64,000 nucleotides of DNA from Limnephilus marmoratus (GCA_917880885.1 OU862915.1:34542676-34606675), one strand, 5' to 3'; shown: positions 43,591-54,590, numbered from the stretch's first letter. The notes: generated by a model not told the origin, from the letters alone. Numbers and translations: made by a program.

Positions 43591-44103
43591 AAGTGAAGTG
43601 ACATTTTTTTTCCAAATTCATAAAGTAAGAGATGTGTATTTTTTAAATTTTGAATTTACCAAAATTTTTCGATCATTTAATAGAATATGTTTACAGTCAG
43701 CTGTTTTTTTCAATTTTTTTCATGTTGAAACTTAAAATACTGCGATTTTCAAACACGATCGTATATTTCAGATACAAAAATCTAAAAGGCAATTCTATCT
43801 AGTTTCTATAAAGGTATATGCTTTTACGACATCTTCAAAAATAAGAAATATACAAAACATTTAAAATACATTGGAAAAATTCCAAATTTCGTTCGGACAT
43901 CAATCGTTAAAACAGAGATAAACTACCCTCTCAGGCCGCAAACAATGTGTATTTCTTTCAATGAACAATTTTTTAATTAGTAATGTTTTCACATCCGCGG
44001 CCGTTTGTCAATTGAATAAAATTTTCACGGGGTTTTTTAGTAAGGCTGTAACAGAATAACAACTTATTCCCCAATTCAAGTCAATCAAAAAGTAATAATT
44101 AAC
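43591..44103. other. No recognisable feature
   Basis: AT-rich, no gene. Confidence 0.45.
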
Positions 44104-44106
44104 TAA

Positions 44107-44373
44107 GGGAACGTACCCATACTACGTGACCTGTTTAGGGGGGGGGGGGGGATCTTCAAAATACCACGCTTTCAATCAATTTTTTAAAAACTTTTTGTTA
44201 GCAAGAAATGTATCAAAACCATATTTACGATTTACTACGTGAAAACTGTAGGGGGAGGGGGGGGTCTTAGGGGGTGGAGGGGGGGGGGGGGGTTATACTA
44301 CACGTGGTCACCGGGGGGGGGGGGGGGGGTTAAAAATTGCAAAAATTGGGTCACGTAGTATGGGTACGTTCCC
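44107..44373. mobile_element. Harbinger-like MITE with poly-G tracts, copy 3
   Basis: GGGAACGTACCCATACTACG inverted ends, TAA on both sides (44104-44106, 44374-44376), 267 bp. The interior has G runs of 13-19 on the plus strand, so it is inserted opposite to copy 1. Confidence 0.85.
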
Positions 44374-44376
44374 TAA

Positions 44377-45156
44377 CGAGTTCACGACAATCGCAACGTA
44401 CGAAAGAAATGAGAATGACACAGGTGCCAAGCAATGACTATTTCAAGGGAATCCCCAACCGAGAGCTAGGAACGAAAATAAAACAACAGAACTTTTGGGG
44501 AACCCCGATTGACCGATCCATAGATCTACGAAAATATAAATAAGAGTCCATGTAAAAAAATTTTGTGGCAATATTCTACATTGCGTAAGCTTTTTTTCAC
44601 GGTCGGGTATCATCCTCATCGGGTGTCATCCCCTTCCCCCCCTGGTTACACCACGTCTTCTCCCCAAAATAAAGATTAGCTGCTCGGGAATAAGCAGTCC
44701 AAAGCAGACAGAATAAGGGTTTTACAAATCATAAATATTTGATTAACATTATCTCGATAGTAGTAGTATAAATAAGCCACCTGAAGATGCAGCTATTGTC
44801 AAAATAATTAGTATTCTCAGATACCTGTTTCATAAATAATCACATTACTTAGTAAGTCCTCACTCCATGGCTACGAAATTTCATCGCCTCAGTCATTAAA
44901 GATGAATGAACACTTATTGTTGGCTCTTGTCAGCTGTGTAGCGAGCTACAATACGCGTTACAACGTCTTGAATATTTCAGTGGCAACAACTGTACTGATA
45001 GTGGATCTATTTGTAATCAAACTATACTGGCATGCCCCATCTCAAGGTTTGTTTTGCTTTGTAGTGTTTCAAAACTAGAAATGTAATATAATTTACATGT
45101 ATTTAAACAATGGCGATGCTAGTTTACAAGATTTCGATTTCCTGTTTATATTCAAA
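44377..45156. other. No recognisable feature
   Basis: No gene. CACCTGAAGATGC at about 44779 may be a much-decayed hammerhead-like relic. Confidence 0.4.
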
Positions 45157-45158
45157 TA

Positions 45159-46107
45159 TTAGGTCCTTCCATATGAAATTGGCGTTTTGCCGTACTGGCA
45201 ACTTTGATCTCAAATATCTTCTATTTGGTTAGGAATTCCAAATTCAAATTTATACAGCTAATTACTCATGTATTTGTGTTTCGAAAATTATAATTCATTT
45301 GTTTTTTCCTTAATTGTTTTTTTCTTTGCGTCACTTAGTTTACAACATGGAAAACTTAAAATATCGCGTTATTTACGAGAACGAGTTCCACCGTGGCACC
45401 AGTGCAGCAGAAACGGCTCGAAGGATTAATGATATGTATGGTGACTGCAAAAGAAAACACAGTGCGTTTTTGGTTCCAACGTTTTCGTTCTGGAAATTTC
45501 GACCTGCAGAACAAGCCCCGTGGACGGCCGGAGACCAAAGTTGGTAATGAAGAATTGAAGGCTATTGTTTAAGCGGATCCATCGCAAATCACGTCCGAGT
45601 TAGCTGCAGGCTGCGGTGTTAGTGATAAAACTGTTTTAATCCACTTGAAGCAAATTGAAAAGGTGAAAAAGCTTGAAAGGTGGGTACCTCACGAATTGAG
45701 TGAATCAAATCAACACGCGCGCGTTAGACCGCTAGACCACACACTGCACAACAGACGGCTACCAAATTAGAGGAGCTTCAATTGGAATGTCTTAGACATC
45801 CACCGTACTCTCCGGACCTTGTCCCAACAGGTTACCATTTTTTTCGAAATTTGGATAACTTCTTGCAAGGGAAAAAATTCAACTCCGATGGGGCAGTCCA
45901 AACCGCCTTCAAAGATTTTATTGATTCCCGTCCGAATGGTTTTTTTAGTAAAGGGATCGATGAACTACCATGCGACCTACCATGAGATGGCGAAAGTGCA
46001 TAGATAGCAATGGTACATACTTTGATTAAATAAATATATTATATTAAAAAAAAATCGACTTTATGTTCCTCCCATTCAAAACGCCAATTTCATATGTAAG
46101 GACCTAA
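45159..46107 (+). mobile_element. Deleted mariner element, copy 2
   Basis: TTAGGTCCTTCCATATGAAA and its inverse at the ends, TA on both sides (45157-45158, 46108-46109), 949 bp. Longer than copy 1 but with the same central deletion, so it is a non-autonomous derivative. Confidence 0.88.
45348..46035 (+). pseudogene. Mariner transposase remnant
   Basis: The N-terminus is in frame from ATG at 45348 (MENLKYRVIYENEFHRG and TSAAETARRIND, a mariner-type helix-turn-helix), then breaks by frameshift near 45450. Downstream pieces include the GVSDKTVLIHLKQI linker and, after the central deletion near 45735, the C-terminal HPPYSPDL motif (frame at 45782-45985). The deletion removes the region with the first two catalytic Asp residues. 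Not functional. Confidence 0.8.
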
Positions 46108-46109
46108 TA

Positions 46110-46537
46110 TAATAATAGGTATAATAGAAGTGGTTGTAAAATTTTAGCACTCAGAAAATATAAATGTTTAGGGAAAATCAAATATATTTAGGATTTTGCT
46201 TACAAAATTAAACCTTTTATATTATGTTTAAATTGTAAGAAGTCTATTTACGTCGAGTTTTTGAAATCAAACTTAGACAATAATTTTCCTCTCATTTTGA
46301 ACGTCAAGTTTGCAAAATTCAATTAAGAGAAGCACTTAAAACAAAAAGGCCTATTGAATTTGTATTTTCACTTTATTTTATATTGTCGTAAAATAAATAA
46401 AAAAAAAATTAATTACATAATGCATATTTTAAAAATTATTTTTTAACGAAGATAAATAATTTTATATTTTGATAGAAAGCAGTCACTTTGTGGTTTGATA
46501 TATTGAATGAAATAAAATAATAACTTTGTTTTCTAAC
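46110..46537. other. No recognisable feature
   Basis: AT-rich, no gene. Confidence 0.45.
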
Positions 46538-46644
46538 CACGATTTATTTCATTTTTATAATACCGACCGGTTTCGCTTTACTCAAGCATCTTCAGCTTGA
46601 ATAAAGCGAAACCGGTCGGTATTATAAAAATTAAATAAATCGTG
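46538..46644 (-). ncRNA. Hammerhead-like motif 5 in a 50-bp-arm palindrome
   Basis: Arms 46538-46587 and 46595-46644 differ at two positions; spacer 7 nt. Minus strand: CTGAAGA (46595-46589), stem II GCTT-GAGTA-AAGC, GAAA (46574-46571), CCGG, TC. All core boxes are present and CCGG is self-complementary, as in dimeric hammerheads. On the plus strand the other arm lacks CUGANGA. Confidence 0.6.
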
Positions 46645-47540
46645 AATAAAAAACAAAGTTATTGTTTTATTTCACAAATAATTTTATTTTTCTATAAACC
46701 ACCTAGTGTTTAATACGTAGAACTCTATTTATTAAATTTAACTTAGTTACCATGACATAACAAAAATGTTGATTGTTATGCGCAAGATGGACTCAACATG
46801 GAAAATGAAAGGATTAGGTTTTAGTTTAAAATAAAAAGAAGATATTCGATGTACAAAAGTATATTATGAATAAAAAGGACATCCTGATTCTAAGACTGTC
46901 TGGCTTAAAGGGCTTGCTTAGGTAAATAGGTTGATGGTGATACCGTAGTGTGGCTGAAGCGTGACTTGTCGAAAACTCCTCATTTTGAAGAAAGAATCTC
47001 ACATCCATCGCGAGAATGGCAGGATTGCAGATCGTTGGCTATCAGCCAAAACGGCCTTCCTGAAGCAGAACAGGCTGATGTCTTCAAATACCAATCATCC
47101 GTCTAAGATCCAAGATCATAATCGTAGCGAATTTTTAGTTTATTCGTCGTATTTCAGTCTAGAGGATCACGGAATGCTGTGGGCTGCCGAATAAAGAATA
47201 ACCAGCTTCCTCAGCAATTATCAGCAATAAATCAGCAATTTGCAGTATTGCCTGCAGGATTGATAACAGTTCAACTCCAAAACATTCCAGAGCTGGCAAT
47301 CTGACAAATATTAATAAACAAATACCGGAGGTGGTACACACCTAGACGATAAATGTAGTGTGTTTAAAAGGTTGCACACACCTTGTTACAAATGCTTTTA
47401 TGTAACAACTTGTTAATGTTTTATTAAGTTTTGCAAGTATTTAAGTTTGCTTCATTATTATGTTAGCAGTTTCGGCTTACATTAAGGACATTTTCAAACT
47501 GTTTTTTTTAAAACAGAAGAAAATAATTAGCCTCATAAAT
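46645..47540. other. No recognisable feature
   Basis: No supportable gene. Confidence 0.45.
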
Positions 47541-47544
47541 AAAA

Positions 47545-47880
47545 TAATTGCTGTCTGTCATCTTTGGGGAAGCCGTGTGCAGGGTCTTTTCAAGGGAAGG
47601 AAGAATGGGAAGTTCTGGGAAGGAAAAATGTATGAAGAATGGGAAGGAATTTAAAGGTCATTGAGTGGTCAAGAATAACGGGCGTATGAATCCATCCCTC
47701 CCATTGGATGCAAGGCAATAAGGAGAGACCAACTGGAGAGGCCAAATAGTCTCAATTTAGTCATCTCTCTCGATCCTGCCCGTCACGCAGCAAGTGAGCA
47801 AACGCATCTGCCACCAAGACATAGACAAATCTCTTTCCATGAAACCAGGTACCTCTTCTAAGTCATCACAACCTCTTTAG
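47545..47880 (-). repeat. Family R, copy 7
   Basis: Minus-strand copy from the GGAAACCATG/GATTTGTCTATGTCTTGG middle block through the CCAATGGGAGGGATGG block to the CCTTCCCTTGAAAAGACCC pyrimidine block; terminal hairpin lost. Confidence 0.65.
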
Positions 47881-48390
47881 ACTCATAAATTCATAAAATT
47901 TACCATTATCCCTCAATCAACGCATTGGTTGACGCTCTGTCTCTTTACATATAATTAGGGAAACCATTGCGTTATCGTCATCATTCTATATTCACTTCCT
48001 TCAGCCCTACAATATTTTATATTTATAAATGCCACAGTACTATATCAGGCAGTTGGGACATTTGTGTGGTGTTTTATAACGCTGATTGATTTCATTCGTT
48101 TTGTGCTCCGATCGACATACGGGATCAGAGGAATCCAGATTTTTGGAATTCCGCACATTAAGTAGGTAGGTACCTACACGGTTGACATTAATCGCTTTAT
48201 CGTCAGTCCGTTGCTAACCATCATCGTATCGTGACATTTCGCTCTACGTCGAAGTGTTATTTATCTGATCGTAACATAAAGTGTAAACCCTATCGTATTG
48301 TATCGTATGCTTTGTGTGAACTTCTTACGTGAATCGACTGGTGACTCAGATCTCTATCGTGGATTATAAAATAACCCCAATTATCGAGCG
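47881..48390. other. No mobile element recognised; possible 5' region of 48394
   Basis: No recognisable repeat of the families above in this stretch, which is one of the few. See the next entry. Confidence 0.35.
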
Positions 48391-48393
48391 CTT

Positions 48394-48449
48394 ATGGACA
48401 CATCTGTGACTGTCAACAAACGGAAACCAAGCCAGAAGACACAACAGCA
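48394..48449 (+). CDS. Possible first coding exon of a host gene
   Basis: ATG at 48394 (G at +4) opens 18 codons and two bases (MDTSVTVNKRKPSQKTQQ), Lys/Arg/Gln-rich, then GTGAGT at 48450, a near-consensus splice donor. TCAGT-type initiator sequences lie upstream (about 48200). No downstream exon can be identified in the window. It could be chance. Confidence 0.25.
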
Positions 48450-48459
48450 GTGAGTACCA

Positions 48460-49370
48460 CTTAATTGTGAATTATCTATCTTGTTTGGTGGTCGGGCATA
48501 ACTCGTATCGAAATCCATAAGCGTTTTAAATAGCAAGGAGTAGCCACAAAGTTACTCTCAACCCCGTGCATCGTTACGAAAAAGTACGGTGTTCACATTA
48601 AAAATTTGAAAATGTTTGAATTTGAAATTCCTCCAGATTCTTAACTGAATCAATGCTCTCCAATAATAAAAATTTCAAAGATAATTCAGTTCATGGTTTA
48701 CTTCAATTTCAATTTCCGCCTGCGGTATTTCCTGTATTTCTTGGAATCGATTCCTTTAATCTTTAATCCACAGCAAAAATCTGACATAAATAAATAACAT
48801 TTCAATAATTTAAATAAACAATATGTAACAAAAGAATCTTTGATCCGTCAATTTCCTGTTTAACTGAAGTGAATTATTTGATGAAAGAAATTTCCACAAT
48901 CAAATTTAATACTCTGGTTTAGTCACAAATAAAGCACTCGGCAAGTTGAATTATTTGCTAAGTAGACATCAATCAGAAACTTTTCAAACTAAGTTCTACA
49001 TTATGTCACAAGTCACAAGTATCGAATGGTTTTGTTTACAGCACTTTCATCTGACACAATACAGTGCCATAAAATTTTATGATATTCCATATTATGATAC
49101 TTTGTATCCAGATTCGAGGAGGTTTTGTTGCCTAGTGTTACATCGTGTCTTAAGCAATTTTGTTTGAAGTGAAACTTCCTTAGCCCCGTTAGTGATTTGA
49201 AACGGAAATGACGCACTGCGGCACCAGCGAAGCTATCTGTGAATCAAACTGCGCTCAAGGCTCCTATTGGTTGAGATATAAAACGGAAACGAAGATAGGT
49301 GTGTGCTCATTGGCCGCTTAGTTTTTTTACGAGTCGTCGGAATAAAATGCGTAAATTAGCACCTCGCCGA
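48460..49370. other. No recognisable feature
   Basis: AT-rich, no gene or repeat. Confidence 0.45.
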
Positions 49371-49372
49371 GC

Positions 49373-49430
49373 GCGTCCCATAGCGCAGCGGTTTAGTGCG
49401 TCCAATCCAGCGGACGGAGGTTCGAAATCC
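49373..49430 (+). pseudogene. tRNA-like sequence with A tail
   Basis: A-box-like TAGCGCAGCGGTTTAGTGCG, a 5-bp anticodon-type stem CGTCC / GGACG with CCA inside the loop, and B-box-like GAGGTTCGAAATCC followed at once by eight A. The acceptor stem is missing. Looks like a retroposed tRNA fragment (perhaps tRNA-Trp) or the head of another SINE. Confidence 0.5.
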
Positions 49431-49509
49431 AAAAAAAATATCCAATCTAAACAGGCAAAAGAAAGCGACATCTAGCGACTTTCTAGTTTCACTTCTATCG
49501 CGTGTAAAT

Positions 49510-49585
49510 TACATAGGCGGCAGATCGTGAAGTGCCTGAGGCGCATCATGATTTGCCCGATTTCACGATTGGCCTGCGACATATA
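49510..49585 (+). repeat. Single unit of the long-TIR repeat
   Basis: GGCGGCAGATCGTGAAGTGCC, GGCGCATCATGATTTGCC, TTTCACGATTGGCC, CGACATATACA: matches the right arm of the element at 25843-27136. Confidence 0.6.
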
Positions 49586-49594
49586 CACCACTTA

Positions 49595-49650
49595 TTTAAT
49601 AAAAATTATCAACATGTTTCGAATTCGATTTCTTCGTCAGGATAAAATTA
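49595..49650 (-). ncRNA. Hammerhead-like motif 6
   Basis: Minus strand: CTGACGA (49640-49634), a 3-bp stem II (GAA...TTC), GAAA (49620-49617), CATGTT. Lies 15 bp beyond the preceding repeat unit. Confidence 0.4.
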
Positions 49651-49801
49651 AAATTGACTTGAATAACAAAAGACAAACAAGTACGGATAAATAAGTAACT
49701 GTAGGCGAAAAATCATTACAAAAAGAGGTGATTAATTACTTAAGGCTATCATATTATAAAACGATCATCTTACTTAATATTATAAACGTGAAAGTTTGTA
49801 T

Positions 49802-50614
49802 TTTTTATTTTTTTATTTTATTTTTTATTTTTTTATTCGTTTATTCCAGATCTCGGGGAGGGTGGTGCAGTCCCACGAGTTCCATATTATACATATATAA
49901 TACATTAAATTAAAATATTTCAAGATGAAAGAATTTTTTTTTTACATAATGAAAGGGAATAAATAAAAGAAAATAATAATAATAAAAAAAAATAAAATTT
50001 GAAAAAAGTTAACTTTTTGTTATCTAGGTCATCAGGAAGTGGCTCCATCGCTTATAAATGGGACCCTGCCAGAAGTGGAATGCTGCCATCACAAGAGTGT
50101 TTTCGCTCGAGGCCAATCGCGTTCTGTAGCTGGTGATCCGTTTTTTTATTAGTGTTCGGAATCCGGGAACGCGCCCTTCTTCAAACATATCGGTGGCACT
50201 GCAGTACCAGGACAACCCAAAAAGCGTTCGATATGAATTGTTGTACTGTATTTCCATTCTTTTTAGTGACGCTTTGTTGAAGTTGGTCCACAACTCCGAG
50301 GTATATAGGCTCATGCAGTACGTGTTAAAAAGTTGCCTTTTTGCAGCTGGGCTGCACTTGCCAAATCTTCGAGAAATCATATTAGCCCTAATGCACAGTG
50401 ATCTTCTCTGTCGCTCAATATCCGAATCATCAGTGAGGTCCGCTGCTACGATGTGTCCCAAGTATTTGACCTCGATTTTTTCTGTTATTTTTGTGTCGTT
50501 TAGACTGACAGGTAATACTTTCATGGTGCCTGCGCCTGATTTGAATACGAGCAACACAGACTTAGTGGGGTTATAGACCATATTATGTTTAGCAGCGTAT
50601 TCTTCTATTTATTC
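49802..50614 (-). mobile_element. 5'-truncated LINE inside the Helitron
   Basis: A-tail side at 49802-49840 (T-rich on the plus strand); flanked by TTTGTAT at 49795-49801 and 50615-50621, a likely 7-bp target duplication. Contains only the end of an RT ORF. Confidence 0.7.
50024..50581 (-). pseudogene. LINE RT C-terminal region
   Basis: 185-aa open frame with MVYNPTKSVLLVFKSG, EVKYLGHIVAADLTDDSDIERQ and FNTYCMSLYTSELW; this is the post-catalytic thumb region of a CR1/Crack/L2-like RT. The YADD box lies upstream and is missing. Intact frame, so fairly young. Confidence 0.75.
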
Positions 50615-51414
50615 TTTGTATGTATGTATGTGTGTTTATTACTCTTTCACGCAAAAACTACTAAATGGATTTTAATGAAACTTTAGAATAATATAGCTCA
50701 TACATCAGAATAACATATTTTAGTATGTGAAATAAAATCGGATTAGTTACGCCATTTATAACTAAAATTATAACTAACTGTGGCTGGACCTATACTTATA
50801 CCCCCGAATAGCAGAATAGCTATTAAAACATTGAAAAAATTTACGAAAAAATATTATGAAGAAAATTCTTTTTCTCATTCATTTTGTATGGAACGAATTC
50901 TCATCTTTCGAAGAGCTGCAGCATTTTTGTGATCAATATAATATTAAGTAGTGAATGAATTCCAAAAATTCAACAACGTCAAATGTCAATGCGCTGATTG
51001 TTTTGCTTTTGATCTTAATCATATAAAGCTGCTCGCTACTCCTCTTTCTTACACACTAAATGTCAATAGTCGAAAAGGAGATAAGCGGTAAACGTAGTTT
51101 CGTCTCTACCCCTCCAAAGGAAAAATATAATAAATCTCCCTCGCACGTATAAATAAAATGATACGTAATTCGTGTAAGTCAGTAGAAAAGTTAGAAAAAT
51201 CACATAAAAATATAAATCCGTACACAACGCCATCTCTGATACTGTCAAAAATTTATCATGGACAATTGCGCATCGATAATTTCTTCATTGTGTAATTTTT
51301 AACTTAATAAATAAACTGAATTTAATTCAGCTAATAAGTTAACACAACAGTAATTGATTCTGAGGCGGTACGAAGTTTATCGGGTCAGTTAGTAGGCAAT
51401 AGTTTATAAAGCTA

Positions 51415-51540
51415 GCTAGGAAAGGGTCGCGGGAGAGGAACGGGGACGCACGGGAACGATGATTCTGGGAGAAACAGCGTATTTCTTTGAATGTGGCATT
51501 GAAACGCACGCCGGCAACCAGCAAGTATACAATAAAATAC
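51415..51540. repeat. Family U fragment
   Basis: GAACGGGGACGCACGGGAACG, GGGAGAAACAG and GTGGCATTGAAACGCACGCC match 30570-30640. Confidence 0.6.
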
Positions 51541-52085
51541 AAAAATTATTTAAGAATATGCAATAAGTAATTACATTTACTTTAAAAAAAACGGGCTGAG
51601 AGAAATAAGATGTTTGAACCACATTCACCACATAAAAAGTAACTTTTTATAATTTCAGAATGACATTTATTAAATACACTTAATATTTCCGAGCGAAACC
51701 TGGATTTGTATGAAAGCTTTTGAGTAGAATTTTCATAAAGGAGATAGACTAAACAAGATGTCTCTTATCTCTCAAATTGATTCTTGGAAAAATAATTATT
51801 CTTCCTTTCGACGTAATTTGAGAACATTATAAAAAAACCTTCAGCGTGAAAACGGCGGAAACTGAATAAGTAAGTATTCAGTAGTTTAATATTAAATTAC
51901 GTTATGAAATCCAGCAGGAACACAAAAAAACTTTTTTCACGGAAATATTGGTTTACAAACTTTTAAGCAAAAGTTATTTGCAGAAATAACGAGATTTAAA
52001 AGAACTTACTAATAGGAGAAAATACATTTTGTCGTAGGAATCGTACAAAAAACAAGTTTGATATTGTTGTTTCACAGAAATAAAC
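51541..52085. other. No recognisable feature
   Basis: AT-rich, no gene. Confidence 0.45.
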
Positions 52086-52556
52086 TAATAATTTAAAACA
52101 TTTCTTCTTCTTCTTGGTGTACCACATCAGGTCCCCCCGACGTTGGCGATCACTCTTGAAAATGTCTCTCTAGCTTGTGCTGCCCGGAATAGCTCCCCCA
52201 CACTTCTAATGCTGGTTCACTCTCATACATTTCGCAGCCTAGACATTTGTCTCCTACCAGGCCCTCGGCAAACCTCTATTTTGCCTTTCAATATTAATTG
52301 GAGCAAGTGATACTTCTCCCTCGAAGTATTTGACGTAGATATGAAATTTTCCTGACTTTTAATTTTTTGAAATTTGCCTGAGAATTTATGTGTCGGTGAT
52401 CATGTCGGTCCATGGGACCTTGAGCAATCTCCGGTGAAGCCACATTTCAAAAGCCTCTAACCTGTTCATGGTATTTACTTTCAAGGTCCATGTCTAACAT
52501 CTACACAGCAAGACCAACCACACTTAACATTTTGGCATTCTCTGTCTTAGTTTTAA

Positions 52557-53588
52557 CACTAGAAAGACCGGGTACTGCTCCATATCTATAACGACCACGA
52601 CCGTCACTTTGACGGCTGATCATTTTTTCAAATTGGGAGGCGGATATGGGTACCACTGCCCCGGGAACTATTTATTGCATAACCAACACCTCTGCCATAG
52701 GACACTCCAAGTGGTTGGCTACGTTTAGTGACTTAGCAGGGGTATCCGGGTTCATTTGGGGAGGTTTGTCTGGGTCTAGGTGGCGAATACGTTTGCTCAC
52801 CTACTGCGTAGTGGACCGGGTCGGGAGACACTTACTTGTTGAGGGAGACACTTATCTTATCCTCTCCTGCAGGACCTCTCTCATCCCGTCACCTTGCACC
52901 GCAGTGGGAGGGGTGGATTCATTCGTCCGTCACTCCTGGATACATTTACAAAGTTTTCCTATTCATCTCTTAAACTTTTTTCCTTCCGAGAACGTCCTTT
53001 CCTTCCTTTCCCTAAAAACACCAATACACACATAAATGCACACAGCAACCCCCAAGGGTGACATAGGTCTTGAGAGTTTTTTTCCTCGGGGCTTCCTGGA
53101 AAAAACATGTGAGTGCAAAATGGTGTGATTTTAGAACAAGCATGTTTTATGTTTGACAATATCGAATGCCATAAAATAAATTTGGGCGAGAGATATATTT
53201 TTTGGGTAATTTTTGTAAATTATGTGACAGTGACCAATCAACATACAGATCAGTTCGAATGATACGCAATACAGAAAGAAAGAGACAGACATAATAGTAC
53301 TATCATAAACGAGAAGGAATGGGTATGTTGTTAACTTGGGTAAAGAAGGTTGTAAACAAACTCAGTATTATGACCCAAACCATCACATTGACGGCGGCGG
53401 TCTTTGTAGGTATAAGTCAATATATCTCAAAAAGTAATTAAGACACGTACCTGTTTTTTTCACCGTGGTTGTGAAACCATAAATCATGAAATGTAAAAAA
53501 AAATCACACCAATACAATAATTATTTAGCGTTATATCTTGACTTTACTTCGGGCTGCCGTCAAAATGAAGGCTCCGGTCTTTCTAGTG
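52557..53588. mobile_element. piggyBac-like non-autonomous element
   Basis: Ends CACTAGAAAGACCGG / CCGGTCTTTCTAGTG, close to the CCCTAGAAAGATA of piggyBac, and TTAA at both flanks (52553-52556, 53589-53592). Subterminal GACCGTCACTTTGACGGC and GCCGTCAAAATGAAGG are also related. No transposase; an R copy fills the middle. Confidence 0.8.
52640..53105 (+). repeat. Family R, copy 8 (nearly full length)
   Basis: The longest copy: from CACTGCCCCGGGAAC and ATAACCAACACCTCTGCCAT, through AGCAGGGGTATCCGGGTTC, CTTGCACCGCAGTGGGAGG, CTTTTTTCCTTCCGAGAA, ACACACAGCAACCCCCAAGG to GACATAGGTCTTGAGAG and CCTCGGGGC. Nested in the piggyBac-like element. Confidence 0.75.
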
Positions 53589-54432
53589 TTAAATTGATAT
53601 TGTCATTGCAGAAGAGGGATTCCATTTTAGTGAATACAGTTCTTGCTGCTTCTGTTCTGCACCGAACCTCTACATCTGGGTCAAGAGTCACCGTGAGAAT
53701 ACTGCCGAGGTATCTAAATCTTTTCACCTTTTCGACATTGCAACCATTTAACTGTATCGCTGATCCAGAGTGATCTAGTCATCCAAATGTCATCCATTTA
53801 GTTTTATTGACGTTGATTGTTAGGCCCAGTTGCTCACCAGTATTATTAACAAGATTTAATAGGTCTTGGAGGTCATCGATACGGTCAGCCAGTAATACAG
53901 TATCATCTGAGTATCTCATGTTATTAATGACAACTCCGTTGATCTTCAGACCTCTCTCGGTATTACTTAGGGCTCTTTTAAAGACATAGTTGATATAGAG
54001 ATTAAATAATAGTAGCGACAGGGTACAGCCTTGTCGGTCTCCACGTTGAATGGCAATTGCATTAGATCTCTCATTCCCATGACTTATTTCTGCTGTTTGG
54101 AACCTCTACAGGTTTTTAATGAAATTCTGGTCTTTGGTCAGCATGTTTTACCCTGTCAAATGCCTTTTCGTAGTCAATAAAACAGGCAAAGACTTCCTTT
54201 CTTTGGTCACGACACTTTTGCAATAGTAAGTCGACAGACAATAATTATACTTCACGCGTCCCAAACGCATTTCTGAAGCCAAACTGAGTGTCATCCAAGT
54301 CCGGCTCGCACTTATTGCGTATCCTGGCATGTATGATTTTAAGGAATAATTTAAGAACATGACTCATCGGGCTTATTAATCGATAGTCACTGCAATTCTA
54401 AAAACAATTAATTAATTCAAAATAATATATAT

Positions 54433-54509
54433 ACAGGGTGTCCGGGGGTAAAGTGCATTAACTTCGGGAGTAAAGTGCATTAACTTTACCCCCAGACATA
54501 CTGTATATT
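54433..54509. mobile_element. Very short palindromic element
   Basis: ACAGGGTGTCCGGGGGTAAAG and, inverted, CTTTACCCCCAGACATACTGT, with a duplicated AGTAAAGTGCATTAAC between. TATA flanks suggest a TA target. Probably a minimal MITE. Confidence 0.55.
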
Positions 54510-54524
54510 TTTCGGGTATTTGTA

Positions 54525-54590
54525 GCATGTTCCAGAGTGGAAGATACTCTCAGTATCGCTCTGGTGTGAGACTACGATTCAGCACCTTAC
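54525..54590 (+). mobile_element. SINE fragment (copy 8)
   Basis: GCATGTTCCAGAGTGGAAGA, CAGTATCGCTCTGGTGTGAGAC: body block of the SINE. Confidence 0.6.

Larger units (their letters stand above)
49768..51392 (+). mobile_element. Helitron-like element split by a LINE
   Basis: Starts TCTTACTTAATATTATAAAC after A and resumes beyond the LINE at 50615 with TATGTATGTGTGTTTATTAC; ends TATCGGGTCAGTTAG before T (51393). The 5' part matches 22602, the 3' end matches 35551-35953. TTAG in place of CTRR suggests an ending mutation. No Rep/helicase. Confidence 0.6.
52087..54400 (-). pseudogene. RTE-like LINE ORF2, split by a piggyBac-like insertion
   Basis: Minus strand, 54400 down to 53593: RT with ISLMSHVLKLFLKIIHARI, TQFGFRNAFGTRE, CFIDYEKAFDRVKH, the MRYSDDTVLLADRID box (YSDD form of YADD), LTINVNKTKWM and FRYLGSILT. 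It resumes at 52552 and ends with EAFEMWLHRRLLKVPW, YFEG and the AAGAAGAAGAAG 3' end. Frameshifts and stops occur (for example near 54100 and 53780). The two halves join in phase across the TTAA. Confidence 0.75.

Noticed and set aside
44770..44815. Hammerhead-like motif near CACCTGAAGATGC
   Set aside because: No GAAA box and no stem II at the right distance.
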